Positions 50,167-58,797 of a stretch of 64,000 nt of DNA are shown here, one piece after another. The stretch is from SIG440 sp045631525 (lineage in GTDB: Bacteria; Bacillota; Clostridia; Monoglobales; Monoglobaceae). A program made the position numbers and the translations under genes. Where the stretch lies: assembly GCA_045631525.1 (NCBI GenBank), contig JAZQUY010000002.1:1-64000 (forward strand), read 5' to 3'. Within the stretch, counting starts at the first letter, position 1. Every line of letters begins with the position of its first letter. The notes under the pieces were generated by a model, which was given only the letters and a program-made list of their open reading frames with translations, had not been told where the DNA came from and did no database searches.

Positions 50167-51585
50167 ATGGAACAATGGTTGCCGAGAGGCACTGCTATTA
50201 CAGCAGATAAAAGGGTGAAAAGAATGATTTCTGCTGGAAAAGATTGGCAGATTTATTTGACAAATCAAGATTCCTATGTTCTTGCGGCAACTACTTCTAT
50301 ATATGAAAAATGGATAGACAAATATGATCTTCCCGAAGGAGTATTTGTTGAAGCTTTGATCAACGATTGCAAAATATTTTGTGGTTCGGGAAATTATCTG
50401 GTTTCTTCACTTGACAAAGGTCCATATCCTGAAAATAATGGTCAGGTAGAGGCTTTTTCGATAGCTTTTAACACTACGAAAAAACTTTTCCCTAATGCGG
50501 ATTTGCATGATGCGGTTTACATAGAGGAATATTCTTTGATTCTTCCGGGAGAGCAAATATCCGAGAATGAAGAAAGCAATGTTGTGTATGGTAAATGGTT
50601 AACCGGTGGTGTTAATATATCTGCGACAGCATTCAAGAGAATGCTTCAACTTATGTCGTGGCTTCCCAAGGAATCTTTACGTAAATCATTTGAATTAGCT
50701 GGCATTGAGATTGAAGAAGATGTTGAGCAGGATAATGACACAGAAAATGTTTCTTTGGAGAAAGCTAAAAATATCAAAGAAGATGTGGATAGCATAGCAA
50801 TAAGTGCATTACCTACCGATAAGTTCACTCTTGTTGGGCGCCCTGATTTGGAAAATTTCTTAAATGATAATATAGTAGATATTGTTTTAAATCAGGAGCA
50901 GTATAAGCGTATGGGAATATCATTTCCTGGTGCAACAATTTTGCATGGTGCTCCAGGTTGTGGCAAAACATATGCTGTTGAAAAGCTTTCTGAGTATCTC
51001 GGCTGGAAGCGATTTGATATAGACTCAAGTACAATTGCAAGTTCATATATTCACGATACAAGCAAGAAGATTTCTGAAATTTTCAAAGCGGCTATTGATG
51101 CAGCGCCTTCAATATTGGTTATAGATGAAATGGAAGCATTCTTGTCTGACAGGGCGATGAGTGGGCATTCTGGTACTCATCATATTGAGGAAGTAGCGGA
51201 GTTCTTAAGAAGAATACCGGAAGCTATTTCTAAAGGTGTTCTTGTTTTTGCTATGACAAATATGATTGACAAAATTGATCCTGCAATTCTTCGTAGAGGT
51301 CGATTCGATTATATTATTGAAGTGAAAATGGCTAACAAAGAAGAAATCGCCTCATTACTTAAGGTGAAGTTTACTGAATTGCCAATATCCGAAAATGTGG
51401 ATGTGGAATATATTGCTGCAAAACTAGACAGTCACCCTCTTTCTGATGTAACTTTTGTATTGCGCGAAGCAGGCAAATGGGCAGTAAAAACAAAAAGTGA
51501 GTTTATAGACCAATCTTGTTTTGAAAAAGCATTAGAAATGTTGCCCCCAAAAGAAGAAAAACGTAAAATCGGGTTTTGCAATTAA
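50167..51585 (+). CDS. AAA+ ATPase
   Basis: 472 residues. An N-terminal domain of about 210 residues, of no known family, is followed by one AAA+ module: Walker A GAPGCGKTYA (about 260), Walker B SILVIDEMEAF (about 315), and RRGRFDYIIEV (about 375) with the second-region-of-homology arginines. The module is of the FtsH/Cdc48 classic clade, without a protease domain. With Hsp70 it could act as a ClpB-like unfoldase or remodeller. Confidence 0.92.
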   Translation: MEQWLPRGTAITADKRVKRMISAGKDWQIYLTNQDSYVLAATTSIYEKWIDKYDLPEGVFVEALINDCKIFCGSGNYLVSSLDKGPYPENNGQVEAFSIAFNTTKKLFPNADLHDAVYIEEYSLILPGEQISENEESNVVYGKWLTGGVNISATAFKRMLQLMSWLPKESLRKSFELAGIEIEEDVEQDNDTENVSLEKAKNIKEDVDSIAISALPTDKFTLVGRPDLENFLNDNIVDIVLNQEQYKRMGISFPGATILHGAPGCGKTYAVEKLSEYLGWKRFDIDSSTIASSYIHDTSKKISEIFKAAIDAAPSILVIDEMEAFLSDRAMSGHSGTHHIEEVAEFLRRIPEAISKGVLVFAMTNMIDKIDPAILRRGRFDYIIEVKMANKEEIASLLKVKFTELPISENVDVEYIAAKLDSHPLSDVTFVLREAGKWAVKTKSEFIDQSCFEKALEMLPPKEEKRKIGFCN

Positions 51586-51613
51586 AGATAACTCTGTTTA
51601 AGGAGGAAAGAAG

Positions 51614-54445
51614 ATGGAGAATAACGCTGAACTTATAATGCGATTAAACAAACTGTCAGAGATTATTGCCGAAAAAGAAGCTGAATTAGAAAATATCCGT
51701 GAAATCGGAACAAGACAAGCTGGTGTTGATGATGGGTATGTTCGTAATTTGAGAAATAAACACCTGACCTATCAGCGTGAATATAATGCAATATTAGAAG
51801 AACAACCTTCACTCGCAAATCACTATCCCAAAATTATAATTGATACATTTAAAGACCATTGGTTGGATGAAAAGGAATACCAAATATTAGAACCTGTCGA
51901 AATCAATTTGCAAAAAAGAATGACTGAAACAAGTTGGTTTCACTTGAAGGCTAAAATAGGAGAAACTGAGCTATACGAGATATATGCTATTGAGGGTTCG
52001 TTTATTAGACTTGAAAAACGCACTAATAGTGCTGTTTATCTTGGCGAAGGGAATGTTCCTAAGTATTCTAAATCTACAGATATAGGCGCTCAAGATGATG
52101 ACCGTATTGCAGCCGCGGTGTATAAAAACTGGGTATATTGGTATGAATCAAATGGAATAATGTCTGACAAGTTCATATATAGAAGAAGTCTTGATGGGCA
52201 GCTTACCGAAAAATTAGATTGGCTAAGTAACGAAAAAACAATGGAGGTAGCGGGACATTCTGCTCATTATGTTAGCGAAGATATTGTGTTCAGAATGTTT
52301 TTGGAGTCTGGCTACTTGGTTATTGAAGCGTTTAGGAAAACACAAAAAGCGACATATCGAATTATTGTTAGCGAGGATGGTAATAACCTTAACACTGAAT
52401 ATGTATATCCTTGGGAAACAAAACCTATCAATGAGCCTTCGAAAGAAAACACTTTCGAACCGCAATCTAACAAGCGAGATGGTACATTCATTGAAACAGA
52501 TTTATCAAAAAATCCTTTCTATGTGCTTGAAGTTGCACCAACAGATAAGAGGTCGGCTATTATAGACAAGGCCGAAGAAAAAGCCTTCTTTTTGGACAGT
52601 AATGTTTGCGACGAAGCTCAAACGAGCTTGCTCAACCCCGCAAAAAGACTTTCTGCAGAAATAGATTGGTTTTGCGGTTGTGACGGAGAAGCAATATCTC
52701 ATATTCGAAGAAATATTGATACCTGCACCACGATTACTACTGATAAATTAACGGGTTTAGCAAGGCTTAATGCAACCTTATTCAACTTTGCTATTTCGAA
52801 TTATGATGATTATTTTGAGCTTGGATATGCCATACTTGATATTGACGAACAGTATTCTACAATAGATGTGGAAAACCTTGCAGATACAATCAACGATTGT
52901 CATGCAAAAGCAGGCATTCTTCAGATTTCCAAGGATGAAATCAGCCGAGAATTAAATAAAAAGCGCGAGCAAATCCGTCGTTTGATAACAGAAAAAACGC
53001 AAGAATTATCAGAAAATGACTACATAGAACTTGTTACAATGATTGCGGAAAAATGTATTGTTGACGATTTTTATGAAGATGGTATTATTCTTTCAGATGT
53101 TATCGATCAGTATGAAGTTAAAATGCAATCAACCATTGATGAAGCAAACGAAAAAATACTTTCACATATAGAAAAAATAAAGACACTTGCTAATGATGAG
53201 GGTATTGAAGCCAATTTAACCGGGTTGATTAGTCGTGTCCAAAAATGGGATGTTATAGTACAACCTTTGCAACTTAATTCTCAGGCAAGTGGTGTTGTAC
53301 ATAGAGATAGTCGTAACATTGGTGGAGAAATACGAGATCTTTCCTTGTGGTTACATAACGAAAAAGGACTATCCGAATTAGCTTTGAAATTGGTTCAAGC
53401 GATGAAACCTGTTTTTGCAGAATTAACAGATTTAGCTGATATGTTTGAATCAGATAGTGATGCGTTGACTAATATTATTAACGGAAACAAAGAGGCGGAA
53501 AAAGCTGTTGCTGAAATGAACTCAATAAAAGCATTTGCAGAAGGGTTAAAGAGTTATGCGACAAGCATACAAATAGATGAGTTTATTAACAAAGTTAAGG
53601 CTGCTAACAGAAGAATAAAGAATATTTCATTGGATGAAGAGTTAATCTCTCAAATAAGAGAAAATATATGTTATATTGCACGCGAAGTTGCAATAACTCT
53701 TCACAACGAAAAGCAGGAAACTGACTATGCTTTGAGAATTGCCACAATGCTTGTTAACGAATTTGGTGACCTTCCTGAGATTAAATCGAAACTGACAGAA
53801 GATGTTTCTACTTTGAATCAACAGGCGTTGTTGAAAAATAGAATTAAGCTGCAACAAGAAGCGCGTGAGAGAGAAGAAAAAACCAAAAACATCGGTTGCC
53901 TTGTTGTGATTGGAATAGTTCTTTTAATTTGGATAATTTCCAGCTTATCACAATGTGATTCATCTACATCGTCTACGTCCTCATCATATAGTTCGAGCTC
54001 TTCATCTTCAAGTTCATCATATAGTGGTGCAACTACGCCGTCTTATTCATCTGATGACGAAAAATTACCTGAAGTTGCAGAACCTATGAGTGGAGCCATT
54101 TTGTCTGGACACGAATATAGCAATGGCTCGGAGATAACAATTACGGCATCCGGAAGTTCTTCTTGCGTTGTAAAATTAAAAACAAGTTCAGGAACAACAA
54201 GACTTAGTTTTTATGTTAGAGCAGGAGATACTGTTACTGTAGGTGTGCCTGCTGAATATTTATATGTATATTTTGCCTCGGGTGAAAAATGGTATGGAAC
54301 ATCCCATTTGTTTGGTGAACGTACAAGTTATTCAAAGGATGATAAGTTGTGCGATTTCACACAGTACACATGGGAATATACATTGCGACCTGTGACTAAC
54401 GGCAATTTTTCACAAACAATCATTGATGAAGATGATTTCAAATAA
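51614..54445 (+). CDS. large membrane protein with a degenerate J-like segment
   Basis: 943 residues. An N-terminal coiled coil (10-60) and a beta-rich region lead to a J-like segment at about 299-355 (NPFYVLEVAP ... LLNPAKRLSAEIDWF), which has the YxVLxVxP opening and the NPxKR end of J domains but no HPD. Long helices follow (400-750), then one membrane helix (about 759-778), a Ser-rich linker and a 110-residue beta domain (VRAGDTVTVGVPAEYLYVYF). It probably partners the Hsp70 at the membrane. Confidence 0.78.
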   Translation: MENNAELIMRLNKLSEIIAEKEAELENIREIGTRQAGVDDGYVRNLRNKHLTYQREYNAILEEQPSLANHYPKIIIDTFKDHWLDEKEYQILEPVEINLQKRMTETSWFHLKAKIGETELYEIYAIEGSFIRLEKRTNSAVYLGEGNVPKYSKSTDIGAQDDDRIAAAVYKNWVYWYESNGIMSDKFIYRRSLDGQLTEKLDWLSNEKTMEVAGHSAHYVSEDIVFRMFLESGYLVIEAFRKTQKATYRIIVSEDGNNLNTEYVYPWETKPINEPSKENTFEPQSNKRDGTFIETDLSKNPFYVLEVAPTDKRSAIIDKAEEKAFFLDSNVCDEAQTSLLNPAKRLSAEIDWFCGCDGEAISHIRRNIDTCTTITTDKLTGLARLNATLFNFAISNYDDYFELGYAILDIDEQYSTIDVENLADTINDCHAKAGILQISKDEISRELNKKREQIRRLITEKTQELSENDYIELVTMIAEKCIVDDFYEDGIILSDVIDQYEVKMQSTIDEANEKILSHIEKIKTLANDEGIEANLTGLISRVQKWDVIVQPLQLNSQASGVVHRDSRNIGGEIRDLSLWLHNEKGLSELALKLVQAMKPVFAELTDLADMFESDSDALTNIINGNKEAEKAVAEMNSIKAFAEGLKSYATSIQIDEFINKVKAANRRIKNISLDEELISQIRENICYIAREVAITLHNEKQETDYALRIATMLVNEFGDLPEIKSKLTEDVSTLNQQALLKNRIKLQQEAREREEKTKNIGCLVVIGIVLLIWIISSLSQCDSSTSSTSSSYSSSSSSSSSSYSGATTPSYSSDDEKLPEVAEPMSGAILSGHEYSNGSEITITASGSSSCVVKLKTSSGTTRLSFYVRAGDTVTVGVPAEYLYVYFASGEKWYGTSHLFGERTSYSKDDKLCDFTQYTWEYTLRPVTNGNFSQTIIDEDDFK

Positions 54446-54458
54446 TATACTATAATTA

Positions 54459-54490
54459 TTTGAAACGTTTGTTGAAGAATGTGGTATAAT
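54459..54490 (+). promoter_or_regulatory. possible promoter of the nuclease genes
   Basis: TTGAAA and TATAAT lie upstream of the YhcG-like gene with a 19-bp spacer, which is long. A good GAGAGGAAGGGG ribosome site follows. Confidence 0.4.
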
Positions 54491-54517
54491 TTTTATTAGA
54501 GAGGAAGGGGTTATAAT

Positions 54518-55540
54518 ATGTCTACATCACACGATTTAACACCCGCAAATAATGACTTTGGTGCAGTTATATCTATAATTGAAAATGCCAAAGGAAGAGC
54601 TTTGAAAGCGGTAAATGCTGAACTTATAAATATGTATTGGGAAGTTGGCGAATATTTATCAAAATTATGTGCAGAATCCTCGTTTGGTGATAAGGTTATT
54701 GATGAGGTTGCCGACTATATTTCTGAAGCCAATCCTACAATTAAAGGATTCAATAGGCGTGGTCTATATAGAATGCGTCAGTTTTATGAAACATATAAGG
54801 ATGATGAATTTGTGACACCACTGGTGACACAAATTAGCTGGACTAATCATTTGCTTATAATGTCTAAGTCAAAAACCAAGGAAGAAAGAGATTTTTATAT
54901 TGCATTAGCAGCAAAAGAACATTATTCCAAACGTGAACTTGAACGACAGCTTGATAGTGCATATTACGAAAGATATATGCTTTCATCCGGAAAGCAACCA
55001 CCTGAACTAGTTCCACAGACCGTTCGTAACACAATTCTTGATACTTATGTTTTGGAATTTCTTGATTTGCCTGAACAATATTCAGAACGTAATTTCCGTA
55101 AGGCTATTATACAGAATCTGAAGCAGTTTATTCTCGAATTTGGTAAAGACTTCACGTTTATCGGCGAAGAATATCGTGTTCAAGTAGGTGGACAAGATTT
55201 CTTTATTGATCTGCTTTTCTACAACAGAGCATTGTCATGTCTTGTTCCGATAGAACTTAAAATCGGTAAATTCAAGCCTGAACATATCGGTCAGATAAAC
55301 TTCTATCTTGAAGCTTTAGACCGAGATGTTAAAAAGCCAAACGAAAATCCGAGTGTTGGTCTTATACTTTGTGCAAGTAAAGACGATGCAGTAGTTGAAT
55401 ACGCATTGAGTCGCAGTATGTCACCTACATTGGTTTCTGATTATACTCTCTGTTTGCCGGACAAGCAGATATTGAAAGATAAGTTGCAGGAATTGGCAGA
55501 ACTTGCTTTGGAAGATGGCGAAGATCTAAGTGAGGAATAA
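54518..55540 (+). CDS. YhcG-family PDDEXK nuclease (DUF1016)
   Basis: 340 residues. The N-terminal DUF1016 helical domain (LINMYWEVGEYLSKL, FNRRGLYRMRQFYETY, QISWTNHLLIMSKSK) precedes a PDDEXK nuclease domain: FIGEEYRVQVGGQDFFIDLLFYN (Asp), PIELKIGKFKPEHIGQINFYL (E-x-K). YhcG proteins occur near restriction systems and on mobile elements; a defence role is inferred. No methylase or restriction genes are nearby. Confidence 0.92.
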   Translation: MSTSHDLTPANNDFGAVISIIENAKGRALKAVNAELINMYWEVGEYLSKLCAESSFGDKVIDEVADYISEANPTIKGFNRRGLYRMRQFYETYKDDEFVTPLVTQISWTNHLLIMSKSKTKEERDFYIALAAKEHYSKRELERQLDSAYYERYMLSSGKQPPELVPQTVRNTILDTYVLEFLDLPEQYSERNFRKAIIQNLKQFILEFGKDFTFIGEEYRVQVGGQDFFIDLLFYNRALSCLVPIELKIGKFKPEHIGQINFYLEALDRDVKKPNENPSVGLILCASKDDAVVEYALSRSMSPTLVSDYTLCLPDKQILKDKLQELAELALEDGEDLSEE

Positions 55541-55573
55541 ATTAATAATATACTTGAAAAAGGGAGGGTAAAT

Positions 55574-57139
55574 ATGAAAACAGTAACTTTAGATGCTTTG
55601 ATACCAAGAGAAGATTTTGATATTCTTTCTGAAATAGGAGGAAACAATAACACTAGAAATAAAGCCACACTCTCTATCGAAGATTTGAAATATGATTCGT
55701 TTTTCTTTTCGGCTTTAAGAAAACCCATTTTCCAAAGAGAGACAAATGAATGGGATCCCAATAAAATCTGTGGTATAATCGAAAGTTTTATAGAGAGCGA
55801 ACTGATACCATCAATTATCTTATGGAGAAATCAGGGTGGGTATATTTTTGTTATAGATGGTGCACATCGTTTGAGTAGTTTAGGTGCATGGATAAATGAT
55901 GATTATGGCGATGGTGAAATTTCTAGAATTTATTATGGTAATGTTATATCTCCGGAGCAATTAGATGTTGCTCAAAAAACAAGAGAGTTAGTTAACGAAA
56001 AAATTGGTTCTTTCAAGGAGATATCTTTAATAACTAGAAACCCATCTATTACAACAAATGATCGAAAAAAAGAAATTGCAAAAAATTTGGGAGCATTAGC
56101 AATACAGTTGCAATGGGTAGAAGGTAACGCTGACAAGGCAGAAGATTCTTTCCTGAAAATAAACCAATGTGCTACAAAAATCAGTGATGCTGAATTGGAA
56201 TTAATAGGAAATAGAGATAAAGCATATGCATTAGCTGCAAGGGCGATTGTTAGAGCAGGACAAGGATATCAGTATTGGTCAAAATTTTCAAATGAAGCTC
56301 AAACAAAGATTTTGGACAATGCAAAAAAAATTCATAGCATTATGTTTGGAGATTCTCCAGTTAATGTTGATGACATAAATTCTTTTTCGATTGGTGGAGT
56401 TCAATCATCTTCTCTTACTTTGGATGTAGTAAATCAAACTGTAAAAATATGTAATGGTATAGTTGATATTAAAAAAGCTGAATTAGGTGACGAGAATAGT
56501 GTAATAGAAATGCTACGTAATACTTTGAGAATATTGCAATATATACATTCTAAAGAAAAATTCTCATTGGGGTTACATCCGTTCGTATATTTTTACTCTG
56601 ATTTAGCAAAACACAAAATAGGTTCGTATTATGGAATGCTACTATTTGTGAAAAATTTAATTTCAAAAAATGAACTTAATAACTTTATTAGGGTGAGAGG
56701 ACGTTTTGAAGAAGTTATATATACATATAGTTTTATAGTACAACAAATAATACGAAAATACAGACAAACAAAAAGATCTTATGATAAAATTGCAAACTAT
56801 TTCGATGATTTGATGAATATTATAAGTGACAATGATAATTTGTCGGCAGAAGAAATTATAAATAAGCTAAGAACTATACCAGAATATAAATATTTGCAAA
56901 CAGAGATAATAGATAATGAAGAAGTTGAAATAAGAGGCAATTTTTCTAGAGGAAGGCGTCAGCAAATTAAATTACAAACATTTGTTAAAAATTTACCTAA
57001 ATGTCCTATTTGTGGTGGTTATTTAGATACTCATTCTACTTCAGTTGACCACATTGTAAGAAAAGCTGATGGTGGTAATAATTCTAAAACCAATGCTCAA
57101 GTTACGCATTTATACTGCAATACGACCTACAAAAATTGA
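55574..57139 (+). CDS. DUF262-like protein with a C-terminal HNH nuclease domain
   Basis: 521 residues. The N-terminal part has the DUF262/ParB-like pattern of GmrSD-type proteins: PIFQRETNEWDPNKICGIIE, SIILWRNQGGYIFVIDGAHR (counterpart of IDGQQRL), about residues 50-110. A long helical middle follows, and the end has an HNH motif with a Cys-x-x-Cys knuckle (CPICGGYL, VDHIVRKADGG, NNSKTNAQ, HLYCN). GmrSD-like enzymes are type IV restriction factors, so DNA targeting is likely. It is very AT-rich. Confidence 0.82.
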   Translation: MKTVTLDALIPREDFDILSEIGGNNNTRNKATLSIEDLKYDSFFFSALRKPIFQRETNEWDPNKICGIIESFIESELIPSIILWRNQGGYIFVIDGAHRLSSLGAWINDDYGDGEISRIYYGNVISPEQLDVAQKTRELVNEKIGSFKEISLITRNPSITTNDRKKEIAKNLGALAIQLQWVEGNADKAEDSFLKINQCATKISDAELELIGNRDKAYALAARAIVRAGQGYQYWSKFSNEAQTKILDNAKKIHSIMFGDSPVNVDDINSFSIGGVQSSSLTLDVVNQTVKICNGIVDIKKAELGDENSVIEMLRNTLRILQYIHSKEKFSLGLHPFVYFYSDLAKHKIGSYYGMLLFVKNLISKNELNNFIRVRGRFEEVIYTYSFIVQQIIRKYRQTKRSYDKIANYFDDLMNIISDNDNLSAEEIINKLRTIPEYKYLQTEIIDNEEVEIRGNFSRGRRQQIKLQTFVKNLPKCPICGGYLDTHSTSVDHIVRKADGGNNSKTNAQVTHLYCNTTYKN

Positions 57140-57145
57140 TGCTCA

Positions 57146-57166
57146 TTGAGTACAATTTGAGTACAA
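57146..57166 (+). repeat. right pair of GAGTACA repeats (probable integrase arm sites)
   Basis: TTGAGTACAATTTGAGTACAA carries two GAGTACA units 11 bp apart, in the same orientation as the pair at 36323-36344. The pair begins directly after the stop of the HNH gene. Confidence 0.65.
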
Positions 57167-57182
57167 AAACTTTCGGAAATAA

Positions 57183-57252
57183 AATCACCACGATGAAAAA
57201 TGCAAAATGTGGATAATAAAATCACGAAAAATCATTGAAAATCACGGTGATT
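57183..57252. repeat. inverted repeat near the right end of the element
   Basis: AATCACC (57183-57189) and GGTGATT (57246-57252) are inverted around about 56 bp, and TGAAAATCAC lies just before the right half. The AT-rich stretch between the arm repeats and attR holds no gene. It could be an accessory protein site. Confidence 0.45.
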
Positions 57253-57265
57253 AAAAAAGCGGAAG

Positions 57266-57275
57266 TCGAGTGGGA
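57266..57275 (+). repeat. right attachment site (attR) direct repeat
   Basis: TCGAGTGGGA repeats the left end exactly and is followed by GTAA. The sequence reads like the original guaA end (Val-Glu-Trp-Glu-stop) left behind when the element restored the gene with its own copy. Confidence 0.8.
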
Positions 57276-57292
57276 GTAACTTTATAAAAATA

Positions 57293-57332
57293 AAAGTGGT
57301 TTGAAACGTAATGTTCAGACCACTTTTTTATA
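57293..57332 (+). terminator. original guaA terminator displaced by the element
   Basis: AAAGTGGTTTGAA (57293-57305) pairs with TTCAGACCACTTT (57314-57326), followed by T residues. It lies 18 bp after attR with no gene in front of it, as expected for the former guaA terminator. Confidence 0.8.
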
Positions 57333-57349
57333 GGAATTGCACCGACTTA

Positions 57350-57378
57350 TTGACTTTAAGCATTTAATTTGATATAAT
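57350..57378 (+). promoter_or_regulatory. sigma-A promoter of trkA-trkH
   Basis: TTGACT (57350-57355) and TATAAT (57373-57378) are 17 bp apart. The trkA start codon is 45 bp downstream with a TTGGAGATG ribosome site. Confidence 0.8.
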
Positions 57379-57423
57379 CAAGCCTATAATAATTTGAAAA
57401 AATTCTTTTTGGAGATGTGATAT

Positions 57424-58785
57424 ATGAATATTATTGTTGTGGGACTTGGCAAAGTCGGTGAAAAGCTGGTTGAACGTCTTAGTCGTGAAGAAAATCACAA
57501 CATTACTGTTATTGACATAAAGAGAGAGGTTTTGCAGGATACGGTGAACGCTTATGATGTAATGGGAGTTTTCGGCAGCGGTGCAAGTGTTGATGTTCTC
57601 AGTGAAGCGGGAATAGAAGACACAGATATTTTTATTGCGGCAACGGCTTCTGATGAGCTTAATCTTTTTGCCTGTCTTCTGGCACGAAAACTCAGTGAAA
57701 ACTGCAGTACAATCGCAAGAGTAAGAAATCCTGAATACAACAAGGAACTTCATTTGTTCAAGGAAGACCTTGGACTTGCGATGATTATCAACCCTGAACA
57801 TACTGCGGCAAATGAAATTGCAAGAGCCCTGAGGTTTCCGTCAGCTGTGCAGATTGATACCTTTGCAAAGGGCAGAGTTGAGATACTTAAATTCAAAATT
57901 CAGCCTGGGTCACCTCTCGCAAATCTCAAAGTTGCAGATATAAAGAATAAACTCAGCGGCGATGTTCTTATTTGTGGCGTTGAACGCGGTGACGACGCAT
58001 TTATCCCCAGTGGTAATTTTGTTATGGAGGAAGGCGATTTCATAAGCATCGTTGCTACTATAAAGAATGCAGCAGCGTTTATTAAAAAAATAGGAATAAA
58101 GACCAACAAGGTGAAAGATACCATAATTGTCGGCGGCGGAGCAACGGCTGTGTATCTTGCAAAGAACCTTATCAAATCCGGTATCGAGGTTAAAATTATT
58201 GAGCAAAATCAAGACAGATGCGAGCTTCTTTGTGACCTTGTTCCCAAGGCTACCATAATCAACGGTGACGGAACAGAAAATCGTCTTTTGCTTGAAGAGG
58301 GTATTGAAAATGCCGAGTCGTTTGTGTCTCTTACCAATATAGATGAAGAAAACGTTATGCTGTCTCTTTATGCAAAGACCAAAACCGATGGCAAGGTGGT
58401 TACAAAAATCAATCGCATTGCTTATGATGAGGTAATCAGAAACCTTGGGCTTGATACCATAATCTATCCAAAGAATCTGGCAGCTGAATATATTGTTCGT
58501 TTTGTGAGGGCAAAGAATAATTCTATCGGCAGCAATATCGAAACGATGCATTATGTTCTTGATGGAAAGGCGGAAGCCCTTGAATTCAGGATTGTTGAAA
58601 ATTCGCCTATTTCAAATCAGGCAATCGAAACTCTTGACCTTAAAAATGATATAATTATCGCTTGTATAAACAGGGCAGGGAACATAATTACCCCACGTGG
58701 TAAGGATGTTATTCTTCCCGGGGACAGAGTTATTGTGGTAACAACTCACAAGGGCTTTAAGGATATAAGCGATATATTGAAATAG
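57424..58785 (+). CDS. trkA: Trk potassium uptake regulatory subunit TrkA
   Basis: 453 residues with two RCK_N-RCK_C repeats. The first nucleotide-binding motif is VGLGKVGEKLVERL (residues 5-18), and the second is VGGGATAVYLAKNLIKSG (about 235). The protein binds NAD(H)/ATP on the cytoplasmic face of the TrkH channel and gates potassium uptake. It is 12 bp before trkH in a two-gene operon. Confidence 0.96.
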   Translation: MNIIVVGLGKVGEKLVERLSREENHNITVIDIKREVLQDTVNAYDVMGVFGSGASVDVLSEAGIEDTDIFIAATASDELNLFACLLARKLSENCSTIARVRNPEYNKELHLFKEDLGLAMIINPEHTAANEIARALRFPSAVQIDTFAKGRVEILKFKIQPGSPLANLKVADIKNKLSGDVLICGVERGDDAFIPSGNFVMEEGDFISIVATIKNAAAFIKKIGIKTNKVKDTIIVGGGATAVYLAKNLIKSGIEVKIIEQNQDRCELLCDLVPKATIINGDGTENRLLLEEGIENAESFVSLTNIDEENVMLSLYAKTKTDGKVVTKINRIAYDEVIRNLGLDTIIYPKNLAAEYIVRFVRAKNNSIGSNIETMHYVLDGKAEALEFRIVENSPISNQAIETLDLKNDIIIACINRAGNIITPRGKDVILPGDRVIVVTTHKGFKDISDILK

Positions 58786-58797
58786 AGGTAAATTCTC

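Larger units (their letters stand above)
36251..57275 (+). mobile_element. integrative mobilizable element inserted at the 3' end of guaA
   Basis: A 21-kb block between the direct repeats TCGAGTGGGA at 36251-36260 and 57266-57275. It carries a repressor, excisionase-like and tyrosine integrase genes at the left end, MobC-like proteins and a relaxase, then cargo. No VirB4, coupling protein or other conjugation channel gene is present, so transfer would need a helper element. Genes inside are more AT-rich and use shorter promoters. The 3' end of guaA is a known integration hot spot for such islands. Confidence 0.88.

Noticed and set aside
54518..55540. Part of a type I restriction-modification system
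   Set aside because: YhcG proteins often sit in such loci, but no hsdR, hsdM or hsdS gene is present in the window.
36251..57275. Full integrative conjugative element
   Set aside because: Relaxase and MobC-like genes are present, but no VirB4-like ATPase, coupling protein, VirB6 or peptidoglycan hydrolase is encoded, so it can only be mobilized by another element.
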